Shown piece after piece: positions 23,176-31,820 of a stretch of 49,232 nt of DNA (within the stretch, counting starts at the first letter, position 1; each line of letters opens with the position of its first letter). Where the stretch lies: the NCBI GenBank assembly GCA_017448245.1, contig JAFSLV010000033.1:1-49232 (forward strand), written 5' to 3'. A program made the position numbers and the translations under genes. A model generated the notes under the pieces. That model was not told the origin of the DNA, did not search any database, and saw only the letters and a program-made list of their open reading frames with translations. Source of the stretch: Lachnospiraceae bacterium. GTDB taxonomy: Bacteria; Bacillota; Clostridia; Lachnospirales; Lachnospiraceae.

Positions 23176-24597
23176 ATGAAAGTCTGTATGATATTCGAGG
23201 GCAGTTATCCGTATATCCACGGCGGCGTCTCCAGCTGGGCGCACAACCTGATCCGGGATTTGCCGGATGTGGAGTTTGTGCTCTGGTGCATCGGCGCAAA
23301 GGAAGAGGATCGCGGTAATTTCTGCTATGAACTGCCGGATAACGTGAGCGACGTGCACGAGGTCTTTCTTGATACGGCACTGAAGCTCAAATACAGCAGG
23401 CGCTATCGTGACGGCTTTTTTACCGCAAAACAGCACGAGGAGCTGTCGAATCTGTTTGTGTCCAAAAAGGTGGACTGGGATGTTTTGTTTGAGCTGTTCC
23501 AGAAACGCCATATCAATCCCGCCGATCTCATGGTCAGCGATATTTTTACCGATCTTCTGATGCGCGACTGCGAGACGTATTATCCGAACGTCGGATTCTC
23601 GGATTATTTCTACACGGTGCGCAGCATCGTGATGCCGATTCTGTTTCTGATCGGGCAGACGGTGCCGGACGCGGACATGTACCACGCCGTTTCCACCGGA
23701 TACGCGGGTGCCCTGGGGTCGCTTGCGGCGTGGAAGACGGGAAGGCCCTTTCTTTTGACGGAGCACGGCATTTATACGAGAGAACGGGAGGAGGAGCTTT
23801 TGCGCGCCGACTGGCTGGTGCCGCGTTTCAGGACGCTCTGGATCGATTTCTTTTACACGCTGTCCGATTGCGCCTACTCGCACGCGAGCCGGATCACGTC
23901 GCTCTTTCAGGGGGCAAAGCGCATCCAGCACGAAATCGGTGCGGCTGCGGAGCGGCAGCTGGTCATCCCTAACGGCATCCACGAGGAACGGTTTATGGAT
24001 CTTCCGCTCAAGGAGGAGGACGAAAACGAGATCGCGATCGGTGCCGTCGTGCGCATCGCAAGGATCAAGGATCTCAAGACCATGATCTACGCGTTTATCG
24101 AGGCGGAGCAGATTCTCGAGGTCGCAAAGCTCTACATTCTCGGCGATACGGATGACGAGGAATACCGCGAGGAATGTGTCCGCGTGGTCAGGCAGTCCGG
24201 CTTTGAGGACCGCATCATTTTCACAGGCATGGTGGATGTGCGCGAATATCTTCAAAAGTTTGATTTCACGCTGCTGACGTCCATCTCCGAGGGGCAGCCG
24301 CTGAGCATCCTCGAATCACTCGCAGCGGGCCGGCCCTGCATCGCGACGGACGTGGGATGCTGCAGGGAGCTGTTGCTTGCCGAGGACGGACACGGGACGG
24401 CGGGCATGATCGTGCCGCCCATGAACGCGACGCTGCTCGCGAACGCGATCGTTCTGATGGGCGGTGACGCCTATCTGAGACAGCACATGGCGGAGAACGG
24501 CAGGGCGCGCGTGAACGCGTTTTATACCAACCGCAAGATGGTTTCGAGTTACAGGAGGATGTACGAGGAAGCATGGCAGGCATCGGATTCGAACTGA
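23176..24597 (+). CDS. pelF: PelF glycosyltransferase (GT4 family)
   Basis: The cytosolic polymerase of Pel polysaccharide, which uses UDP-N-acetylhexosamine donors. The 473-aa product has the PelF-type N-terminus (MIFEGSYPYIHGGVSSWAH), the TEHGIYTREREEELLRADW segment, and a GT4 donor site with an E-x7-E motif (EGQPLSILE) followed by SLAAGRPCIATDVG. Length fits the family (about 470-510). It starts 9 nt after the microprotein with AGGGGT upstream. Its last 25 nt overlap pelG. Confidence 0.94.
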   Translation: MKVCMIFEGSYPYIHGGVSSWAHNLIRDLPDVEFVLWCIGAKEEDRGNFCYELPDNVSDVHEVFLDTALKLKYSRRYRDGFFTAKQHEELSNLFVSKKVDWDVLFELFQKRHINPADLMVSDIFTDLLMRDCETYYPNVGFSDYFYTVRSIVMPILFLIGQTVPDADMYHAVSTGYAGALGSLAAWKTGRPFLLTEHGIYTREREEELLRADWLVPRFRTLWIDFFYTLSDCAYSHASRITSLFQGAKRIQHEIGAAAERQLVIPNGIHEERFMDLPLKEEDENEIAIGAVVRIARIKDLKTMIYAFIEAEQILEVAKLYILGDTDDEEYREECVRVVRQSGFEDRIIFTGMVDVREYLQKFDFTLLTSISEGQPLSILESLAAGRPCIATDVGCCRELLLAEDGHGTAGMIVPPMNATLLANAIVLMGGDAYLRQHMAENGRARVNAFYTNRKMVSSYRRMYEEAWQASDSN

Positions 24598-25967
24598 AAA
24601 AGGCGTTCGCGAAGAAGGGGGTTCTGAATCTGTTCAAGGCCTACGCGATGTCCGGCGTGGTCGTGACGGGACCGATGTTTTTGAGCATCTCGCTTTTGGC
24701 GGGGCTGCGCCTGATTTTTGATCACGCGGGTGTGACGATGACGCCGGAGCGTCTGATGATGAACGGGCTCATCACCTACACGACGCTGTTTTCGGTGGTG
24801 TGGGTCAATTCGTTCGCGCTCGTCGTGGTCCGCTATGTCGCGGATGTTTTGTACACCGAAGAATACGAAAAGGTCATGCCGTCCTTTTTCGGCAGCGTCA
24901 CGATGCTGTTGGGGACCGGAGAGATTTTGTACGGAGTGTTTTTATACTTTATGCGTATTCCGCTTTACGCGGCGGTTCCCGCGCTCATTTTGTTCGGCAT
25001 CTATGTGATTGTCTGGATGCAGATCAATTATCTGTCCGCCATCAAAAACTATATGGGCATCCTGCTTGCGTTTTTTGCGGCGGTGATCTGCGGTCTGATT
25101 GCGGGATGGGCCATTGTGAAGGTGTTTGGCGGCGATCTGTCCTACGCGGTGATGCTTGCGGTGATCATCGCCTACGGGATTCTTTCGGTCTGTTATCATG
25201 TGCTGCTTTCGGGCTTTTTCCCGAGAGGAAAGGGCAGCGCCTTTGCGTTTTTGAAGCATTTGGAAAAACACAGGGAGCTGGTGATCACCGGCATCTGTCT
25301 GCAGGTCGCGCTCTACGGTCACATCGTGATCATGTGGTTTTCCCCGGCGGGACAGACCGTCGCGGGCGGACTGCGCCAATGCGCACTCTATGACATGCCG
25401 GCCATGCTCGCGTTTCTGACCTGCATCATCACGATCATCAATATCACGACGTCCCTGGAGGTCAATTTCTATCCCTATTATTTCCGTTACATCCGTCTGA
25501 TCAACGGCGGCGGCAGCATCACCGAACTGAAAAAGGCGGAACGCCTGATGAAGCGCACGCTGTTTGACGAAATTTTCTATTGCCTGATCAAGCAGTTTTT
25601 TGTCACGCTCATCTGTATCGTGTTCGGTTCGCTGATTCTCAACGCGGTTTTGCCGGGCATCACGCCGGAGATGACGGGGATTTTCCGCGTGCTCTGCGTG
25701 GGCTACGCGCTCTACGCATCGGGTTATGCGCTGCTTCTGGTACTGATGTATTTTGACTACCGGCTGGTGTATGTGAGTCTTTTGCTCTATGCCGTCAGCA
25801 CGACGGTGCTCGGTATCCTGTGCGCCATTGGCGACGCGCGGTTCTACGGTGCGGGTTTTGTGATCGGCGGCATGGTCTTTCTGGTTGCCACCTTCACGGC
25901 GCTGTATTCCCACCTCAGGGATATTCTGCTGCATCTGTTTGTCGGCCAGCAGATGGTCAAGGAATAG
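24573..25967 (+). CDS. pelG: PelG polysaccharide membrane transporter
   Basis: A 464-aa polytopic membrane protein with about 12 helices. The N-terminus MAGIGFELKKAF is the PelG hallmark. It belongs to the same broad superfamily as flippases and should move the polymer made by PelF across the membrane, under control of PelD and PelE. The start lies inside the pelF end. It is the last gene of the run; I see no clear terminator in the 86 nt before recD2. No PelA-type hydrolase/deacetylase gene follows or precedes it in the window. Confidence 0.92.
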   Translation: MAGIGFELKKAFAKKGVLNLFKAYAMSGVVVTGPMFLSISLLAGLRLIFDHAGVTMTPERLMMNGLITYTTLFSVVWVNSFALVVVRYVADVLYTEEYEKVMPSFFGSVTMLLGTGEILYGVFLYFMRIPLYAAVPALILFGIYVIVWMQINYLSAIKNYMGILLAFFAAVICGLIAGWAIVKVFGGDLSYAVMLAVIIAYGILSVCYHVLLSGFFPRGKGSAFAFLKHLEKHRELVITGICLQVALYGHIVIMWFSPAGQTVAGGLRQCALYDMPAMLAFLTCIITIINITTSLEVNFYPYYFRYIRLINGGGSITELKKAERLMKRTLFDEIFYCLIKQFFVTLICIVFGSLILNAVLPGITPEMTGIFRVLCVGYALYASGYALLLVLMYFDYRLVYVSLLLYAVSTTVLGILCAIGDARFYGAGFVIGGMVFLVATFTALYSHLRDILLHLFVGQQMVKE

Positions 25968-26018
25968 AAAAAGACAGAAACAGGCAGGAATAAAAAGAAA
26001 AATAATATGATCTAAATA

Positions 26019-26047
26019 TTGACAAAGTATAAAATAAATATTACCAT
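26019..26047 (+). promoter_or_regulatory. recD2 promoter placing transcription start at the ATG
   Basis: TTGACA (26019-26024), a 17-nt spacer and TACCAT (26042-26047) lie so that the start point would be about 26054, the A of the recD2 start codon. The region is very AT-rich and has no ribosome binding site, in keeping with a leaderless mRNA. Confidence 0.55.
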
Positions 26048-26053
26048 AGATTC

Positions 26054-28330
26054 ATGGAAATTCTCACCGGTTATGTAAAAAACATCGTTTACCGCAACGC
26101 GGAAAACGGTTATACGGTGCTGGCGCTCGTTACGGACGGCGAGGAAATGACCTGCGTGGGATCGATGCCCGCGGCGGACACGGGCGACATCTTAGAGTGC
26201 ACGGGCGAGTACACGGAGCATGCCGTCTACGGCGAGCAGTTCCGCGTGGAGAGCGTGCGCATCATGCTGCCGGACGATGCGACGCAGATGGAACGCTACC
26301 TTGCTTCCGGCGCGGTCAAAGGCGTCGGCGCCGTGACCGCCGCGCGGATCGTTGCGCTCTTTGGCGACGACACCTTCCGCGTGATGGAGGAGGAGCCGGA
26401 ACGTCTGGCCGGGGTCAAGGGCATCTCTCTCAACAAAGCGCGCGAGATCGGCATCGCAATGCGGGAAAAGCAGTCCACAAGAGCCGCACTGATCTTTCTG
26501 CAGGGATATGGCATCGGCGGGGAAAAGGCGGCGCGGATCATCCGCAGGTACGGAGACGAAGTATACAGCGTAATGCGTGAAAATCCCTACCGTCTGGCCG
26601 ACGAAATCGAGGGGATCGGTTTTAAGACGGCGGATGAGATCGCGATAAAAGCGGGCATTGCGCGCGAAAGTGAATTCCGTGTGAGGGGAGGCCTCCTGTA
26701 TGCGCTCTATCACGCGGCGCAGGAAGGACACTGCTATCTGCCGGGGAGCGTACTGAAGAAACAGCTGCAGATACTGCTCGAAGCGCGGGTAGAGGACGCA
26801 CTGGTGGAAAACGAGCTCCTTCGTCTGCAGATGGACGGGCGCATCATGATGGTCTCCGCGGAAGACGGTACGGAAGACGAGCGTGTGACAGGCGATACCA
26901 CACGCATCTATGCGGCCCCGGTGTATCATGAAGAGCGCGGGTGCGCGGCGATGCTGACACGCATCAACCGCGCGGTCAGCGTAGCGGACGAAGAAGCCTT
27001 TGACGAAGCGCTGGATGCGGAGATCGCGCGCATCGGCAGGGCAAGCGGCGTTATCCCCGATGCCTTGCAGAAAAAGGCGGTCTGCGCAAGTCTCGGCGGC
27101 GGGGTCGTCATCATCACCGGAGGACCGGGAACCGGCAAAACGACGACCATCAATACGATCCTGCGCCTGTTTGAGGCAAGAGGACTCGAGGTGCTGCTCG
27201 CCGCACCGACGGGGCGTGCGGCCAGAAGGATGTCCGAAGCAACGGGGTATGAGGCCAAAACCATTCACCGCCTGCTGGAGGTACGCGGTGTTCCGGATGA
27301 GGGCGGACTCGTGCACGCGCGGTTTGAGAGGGATGAACACAATCCGCTCGAGGCGGATGCCGTGATCATCGATGAGATGTCGATGGTGGATATTCATCTG
27401 TTTTACAGTCTGCTCAAGGCCGTGGCGGAGGGGACCCGTCTGATTCTTGTGGGTGACGCCAACCAGCTGCCGAGTGTCGGTCCGGGGCAGGTGCTGCGCG
27501 ACCTGATCGCCTCGGGGCGTTTTCCGACGGTGATTCTTGACCGGATCTTCCGGCAGGAGGAGGCGTCGGACATCATCCTCAACGCACATCATATCCGCAA
27601 GGGAGAGCACATCACGCTCGACAACAGCGGAAGGGATTTCTTTTTCCTGAAGAGAGACCGGACAGAGGTGATTCTCGGTCACATCGTCTCCCTCGTGCGC
27701 GACAAGCTCCCGCCGTATCTGCAGGTAGACGCCTCGCAGATCCAGGTACTCGTGCCGATGAAAAAAGGACCGCTCGGCGCGTCGGCGCTCAACCGCCTGC
27801 TGCAGGAGGCGCTCAATCCGCCCGGTCCGGGGAAGCGGGAGCAGGCCTTCGGTGAGAGGATCTTCCGCGAGGGCGACAAGGTCATGCAGGTCAAAAACAA
27901 TTATCAGGCACAGTGGGAGGTGTCCGGAAAATGGGGGATCGTGACGGAGCGGGGCGAGGGCGTCTTTAACGGCGATCTCGGACTGATCCGGGAGATAAGG
28001 CCGCGCGCGGGATATCTGGTGGTGGAATTTGACGACGCGCGGTGCGTCACCTATCCGTTTTCCGAAGCGTCGGAACTCGAGCTTGCCTATGCGCAGACGA
28101 TCCACAAGAGCCAGGGGAGCGAATATCCGGCGGTGGTGCTGCCGCTGCTTGCGGGGCCCAGGATGCTCTTTAACCGCAATCTCTTATATACCGCGGTGAC
28201 CAGAGCCCGTCAGCTGGTCGTGATGCTGGGGGATCCCGCAACCGTGCAGGAGATGATCGACAATGCCGAACAGGCCGCACGTTTCACGGGATTAAAGGAG
28301 CAGATATGGGACGTACCTTCGATGCCGTGA
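26054..28330 (+). CDS. recD2: RecD2-type SF1B DNA helicase
   Basis: A 5'-3' DNA helicase found in bacteria without RecBC and linked to recombination and repair. The 758-aa product has an N-terminal OB-like region (GYVKNIVYRNAENGYTVLAL) and helix-hairpin-helix repeats (about 85-205: VKGVGAVTAARIV, YGIGGEKAARIIRRYG). Walker A is GGPGTGKT (356-363), Walker B IIDEMSMVD, and motif VI-type YTAVTRARQLVV ends the ATPase core. The start matches the family N-terminus, yet there is no ribosome binding site. The last 25 nt overlap comF. Confidence 0.94.
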   Translation: MEILTGYVKNIVYRNAENGYTVLALVTDGEEMTCVGSMPAADTGDILECTGEYTEHAVYGEQFRVESVRIMLPDDATQMERYLASGAVKGVGAVTAARIVALFGDDTFRVMEEEPERLAGVKGISLNKAREIGIAMREKQSTRAALIFLQGYGIGGEKAARIIRRYGDEVYSVMRENPYRLADEIEGIGFKTADEIAIKAGIARESEFRVRGGLLYALYHAAQEGHCYLPGSVLKKQLQILLEARVEDALVENELLRLQMDGRIMMVSAEDGTEDERVTGDTTRIYAAPVYHEERGCAAMLTRINRAVSVADEEAFDEALDAEIARIGRASGVIPDALQKKAVCASLGGGVVIITGGPGTGKTTTINTILRLFEARGLEVLLAAPTGRAARRMSEATGYEAKTIHRLLEVRGVPDEGGLVHARFERDEHNPLEADAVIIDEMSMVDIHLFYSLLKAVAEGTRLILVGDANQLPSVGPGQVLRDLIASGRFPTVILDRIFRQEEASDIILNAHHIRKGEHITLDNSGRDFFFLKRDRTEVILGHIVSLVRDKLPPYLQVDASQIQVLVPMKKGPLGASALNRLLQEALNPPGPGKREQAFGERIFREGDKVMQVKNNYQAQWEVSGKWGIVTERGEGVFNGDLGLIREIRPRAGYLVVEFDDARCVTYPFSEASELELAYAQTIHKSQGSEYPAVVLPLLAGPRMLFNRNLLYTAVTRARQLVVMLGDPATVQEMIDNAEQAARFTGLKEQIWDVPSMP

Positions 28331-29028
28331 TGCACATGCTCTATCCGCGCCGCTGTCCCGTGTGTGACGATGCGGTGTCGCCCGCGGGCGCCGATGTCTG
28401 CAGGGATTGCAGGGGTGTGTTCCCCGCGCTTCCCGAAGAGACCTGTGCCAAATGCGGTAAACCGCTTTCTGCCCGCCAAAAGGATGAGGGCTACTGCGGG
28501 GACTGTCTGCGGATCGATCATGCCTTTGACCGCGGGTTTTCCCTCTTTTCCTACCGTGATGTCGCGCCGAGCGTCTATCGTTTCAAATACAAGGGCAGGC
28601 AGGAATACGCATCCTATTATGCCGGGCGTTTTGTGAAGCGCAACAAAAGAGCCCTCGGCAGGCTTTCCCTGGATGCCCTGATTCCCGTGCCGCTGGCAAA
28701 AAAGAAGCTGCAAAAGCGCGGCTACAATCAGGCCGAAGTCTTTGCCCGTGCGCTTTCCGGGCATCTCAGGGTACCGGTAATGAACGATATCATAACACGC
28801 GTTCGGGACACAAAACCGCAAAAGGAACTGGATTATTACGGCAGACGTAATAATTTGAAAAATGCTTTTATTATGAAGAAAAATGATGTATCATTAAAGA
28901 GCGTCGCGTTGGTGGACGATATATATACGACCGGCAGCACGGCGGACGAGATCGCCTCATTGTTAAAGCAAAGCGGTGTGCGTTTCGTTTATGTATTTAC
29001 GCCTGCAATCGGACAGTTGCAATCATAA
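28306..29028 (+). CDS. comF: ComF/GntX-family phosphoribosyltransferase-like protein
   Basis: A 240-aa protein with three or four N-terminal zinc CxxC pairs (CPVC, CRDC, CAKC, CGDC) and a C-terminal phosphoribosyltransferase fold with the PRPP loop VALVDDIYTTGSTADE. The PVPLAKKKLQKRGYNQAE segment is typical. In Bacillus ComFC is needed for DNA uptake in competence; elsewhere the role is less clear. It overlaps recD2 by 25 nt and precedes a YvyF-like gene, matching comFC-yvyF of Bacillus. No comFA helicase gene is present. Confidence 0.93.
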   Translation: MGRTFDAVMHMLYPRRCPVCDDAVSPAGADVCRDCRGVFPALPEETCAKCGKPLSARQKDEGYCGDCLRIDHAFDRGFSLFSYRDVAPSVYRFKYKGRQEYASYYAGRFVKRNKRALGRLSLDALIPVPLAKKKLQKRGYNQAEVFARALSGHLRVPVMNDIITRVRDTKPQKELDYYGRRNNLKNAFIMKKNDVSLKSVALVDDIYTTGSTADEIASLLKQSGVRFVYVFTPAIGQLQS

Positions 29029-29063
29029 GTTTGCTGTAGGCACAGTAGAAACGGAGGTATGGG

Positions 29064-29486
29064 ATGGGTGTCAGAAATTGTTCCAGATGCGGTAAGATCT
29101 TCAACTATGTAGCGGGCCAGCCGATCTGTGAGAGTTGCAGAAAGGAACTCGAGCAGGATTTCCAGAAGGTCAAGGACTACATCAAGGAGAATCCGGGACA
29201 GGGAATCAAGGAAGTGGCGGAAGCCTGCGAGGTTCCGGAAAACCAGATCAAACAGTGGGTACGCGAGGAGCGTCTGGAGTTTTCGAAGGGAAGCGGCGCG
29301 CTTGCCTGTGAGCAGTGCGGTGAGCCGATTTCGACGGGACGTTTTTGCGAAAAGTGCAAGGCTACCATGACCAACAACCTCAACGCATCGGTGCGCCCGG
29401 GGATCGAGGCGAGACGCCAGGCGGCGCTCGACGCGGCACAGAAGGAACTCAAGAATAAAGGCGGTATGCGTTTCATCAAAAACTAA
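29064..29486 (+). CDS. yvyF: YvyF/TIGR03826-like flagellar-operon zinc protein
   Basis: A 140-aa protein with an N-terminal zinc ribbon (CSRCGKIFNY, CESC), a helix-turn-helix-like middle (GIKEVAEACEVPENQIKQW) and a second zinc ribbon (CEQCGEPI, CEKC). This layout is typical of the YvyF family, encoded between comFC and flgM in Bacillus and associated with flagellar gene sets. Here no flgM follows. GGAGG lies before the ATG, which is 35 nt after comF. Confidence 0.83.
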   Translation: MGVRNCSRCGKIFNYVAGQPICESCRKELEQDFQKVKDYIKENPGQGIKEVAEACEVPENQIKQWVREERLEFSKGSGALACEQCGEPISTGRFCEKCKATMTNNLNASVRPGIEARRQAALDAAQKELKNKGGMRFIKN

Positions 29487-29489
29487 GAT

Positions 29490-29882
29490 ATGATCAATGA
29501 GCAACGCGTCATTCTCATGACCAAAATGGCGGCACAGGCCGAAAGGCTGCGCCATGAAGGGGCAAAGGTCAACCAGTATTACCGTGGCGACTATGTCGGA
29601 TTTGAGATCGTAAAATCCGTTATAGCCGCTACGGTGTTGTATGCCGTTTTGATCGGAATGTACGTGATGTTCCACTTTAATGAGTTGCTGCAGGATTTTT
29701 ATGACGGCAACGGGTTTGACGACATCGGCCGCTACGTGATGCTGTATGTCGTGCTGGTTGCGGTGTACGTGGTGGTGTCCTATATCGTGTACTCCGTACG
29801 CTATACAAGATCCAGGAAGCGTGCCCGTGCGTATTACGGCAATCTCAAAAAGCTGGAAAAGTATTACCGTCGGCATCGTTAG
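29490..29882 (+). CDS. small membrane protein of unknown function
   Basis: A 130-aa product with a basic N-terminus (MAAQAERLRHEGAKVNQYY), two transmembrane segments (about 42-62 and 86-106) and a strongly basic C-terminal tail (RYTRSRKRARAYY, KYYRRHR). It begins 3 nt after the yvyF-like stop with a poor ribosome binding site, so it is probably coupled, and ends 6 nt before the next gene. It may be part of the transcription unit that runs into cdaA. No family recognised. Confidence 0.72.
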   Translation: MINEQRVILMTKMAAQAERLRHEGAKVNQYYRGDYVGFEIVKSVIAATVLYAVLIGMYVMFHFNELLQDFYDGNGFDDIGRYVMLYVVLVAVYVVVSYIVYSVRYTRSRKRARAYYGNLKKLEKYYRRHR

Positions 29883-29888
29883 GGGATT

Positions 29889-30956
29889 ATGGACATTACA
29901 TCGTTACTGGAAATCAGACAGACCATCCGGATCCTGTATATCCGCTATGAACAGTATGTCAAATACGGCGTGCGTTTTTTGGTTGCGCTCGTATGTATCG
30001 GTCTGATCAACGGCCGCATGGGCTACTGGGCGATGCTGTCATCCTTTTTTGTGACGCTTTTGTTGTCGCTGTTGTGCGCGGTACTGCCGATGGGCTTTAC
30101 GGCGCTGGCCTGCGCGCTTCTGATTATCGCGCATCTCTACCGGCATTCGCTCGAGAGCTGTGCGATCGCGATCGTATTGTTTTTGTGCATCTATCTGATG
30201 TATTACAGATTTTCCCCGCACGACGCATTTGTGATGCTGCTGACGCCGGTACTGCTTGCCATGCACATACCGTCCGTCATGCCGTTTGTCGTGGGACTGC
30301 TCTTTCCCCCGGTTTCGGTGCTGTCGATGATCTTTGGCGTGGTGATCTGGTTTTTCCTGCGGGGTGCCGCAGGAGGAGACGCCGGCGAGGGTGTCCTGTC
30401 CGTGGAGGGGGCGGGTGAGTCGCTCGGCAAGATCCAGAGCATCGTCACCGCCATGATCGGTGACAAGACGATGCTCGTCTGTATCGCGGCGTTTACGGTG
30501 GCCGCATTTGTGATCTGGTTTGTCAGAAGGCTTTCGATCAACCGCGCATGGATGATTGCCATCGCCGCGGGGGCTTTTGTCAATCTGATCATCCTGCTCA
30601 TCGGTGATCTTGCGCTCGATGCGGACGTGGGCGTCATCGGTGCGATTTTCGGGACGATTCTGGGCGTGTGCGTGGGATTTCTGATTCTCTTTTTCAGATT
30701 CAATCTGGACTATTCGCGCGTGGAGCAGGTACAGTTTGAAGATGAGGAGTATTATTACTATGTCAAGGCGGTTCCGAAGATTGTATTACAGGAGAGAAAG
30801 CCGCTGACCAAGAGCATCAACCGCGCACATGAGGGAGCGGAAGAGCACAAGACAGAGCATAAGGGAGAGACCAAAGCGACCCCTCACAGGAAAAGGGAGG
30901 GAAAAGACAGCGGGATGCTGACCAAAGAACGTCAGCACGCGATTAAAGCCAAGTAG
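29889..30956 (+). CDS. polytopic membrane protein of unknown function upstream of cdaA
   Basis: A 355-aa protein with about eight or nine membrane helices, one soluble loop (about 158-195, Gly/Glu-rich) and a cytosolic C-terminal tail of about 80 residues. The tail is rich in Lys, His and Glu (EGAEEHKTEHKGETKATP). It ends 3 nt before cdaA, so co-expression with the c-di-AMP genes is very likely. I recognise no family. A role in envelope or osmotic control would fit c-di-AMP biology but is inference from position only. Confidence 0.75.
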   Translation: MDITSLLEIRQTIRILYIRYEQYVKYGVRFLVALVCIGLINGRMGYWAMLSSFFVTLLLSLLCAVLPMGFTALACALLIIAHLYRHSLESCAIAIVLFLCIYLMYYRFSPHDAFVMLLTPVLLAMHIPSVMPFVVGLLFPPVSVLSMIFGVVIWFFLRGAAGGDAGEGVLSVEGAGESLGKIQSIVTAMIGDKTMLVCIAAFTVAAFVIWFVRRLSINRAWMIAIAAGAFVNLIILLIGDLALDADVGVIGAIFGTILGVCVGFLILFFRFNLDYSRVEQVQFEDEEYYYYVKAVPKIVLQERKPLTKSINRAHEGAEEHKTEHKGETKATPHRKREGKDSGMLTKERQHAIKAK

Positions 30957-30959
30957 CCT

Positions 30960-31820
30960 ATGTTGCAGCAAATCGAGTACTTCTTACAAAACAGTCTGCC
31001 GGCACTGCATATGCCGCGGATCCGTGCGACGGATATCGTGGAGATCCTGATCATCAGTTTTGTGGTGTATCACTTTCTGGTATGGGTCAGGAACACGCGG
31101 ATCTGGTCGTTGTTCCGCGGACTGGTGGTGATTCTTGTTTTTATTTTCATCGCGCTGATCTTTAATATGACGACGATCATCTGGATCGTCGAAAATGTTC
31201 TGAGTATCATGATCATAGCCATTGTGGTTATCCTGCAGCCGGAGCTGAGAAAGGCACTGGAGGGACTGGGCCGCAAGAGTCATTTTTCCGGGCTCTTTCC
31301 TTTTGACACACGTAACAGCGGACGTTTTTCCGACAAGACGATCACGGAGATCACGCGCGCTTCGTTTGAGATGGCCAAGGTCAGAACCGGCGCTCTGATC
31401 GTGATCGAGCATGAAAATTCGCTGGCGGATTATGAGCTGACCGGAATCGAAGTCGATGCCATCGTATCGAGCCAGCTGCTGATCAATATTTTCGAGCACA
31501 ACACACCGCTGCATGACGGGGCGGTGATCATCCGCGGTGACCGCGTGGTTTCCGCGACCTGCTATCTGCCACTGTCCGACAACATGAACCTGGACAAGGA
31601 CCTCGGCACCAGACACCGTGCGGGGGTCGGCGTATCGGAAGCGACGGACTCGCTCACGATCATCGTCTCGGAGGAGACCGGAAAGATCAGTATCGCGATG
31701 GGCGGAGAACTCGAGCGCGGTGTGGATGCGGACCGGCTCAAGGAGAGGCTCAGGCAGATCCAGGATAAGCCGGAGGAAACGGTGCGCAGGCGCGTATGGA
31801 GGGGGGCGAAGGCAAAATGA
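30960..31820 (+). CDS. cdaA: diadenylate cyclase CdaA
   Basis: The membrane enzyme that makes c-di-AMP from two ATP. The 286-aa product has three N-terminal helices (about 25-92) and a DAC domain with the catalytic DGA at 186-188 and RHR at 218-220. Length is normal. It starts 3 nt after the preceding gene. Its stop overlaps the cdaR start (ATGA), and glmM follows: the conserved cdaA-cdaR-glmM order in which CdaR and GlmM adjust the cyclase to cell-wall status. Confidence 0.97.
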   Translation: MLQQIEYFLQNSLPALHMPRIRATDIVEILIISFVVYHFLVWVRNTRIWSLFRGLVVILVFIFIALIFNMTTIIWIVENVLSIMIIAIVVILQPELRKALEGLGRKSHFSGLFPFDTRNSGRFSDKTITEITRASFEMAKVRTGALIVIEHENSLADYELTGIEVDAIVSSQLLINIFEHNTPLHDGAVIIRGDRVVSATCYLPLSDNMNLDKDLGTRHRAGVGVSEATDSLTIIVSEETGKISIAMGGELERGVDADRLKERLRQIQDKPEETVRRRVWRGAKAK

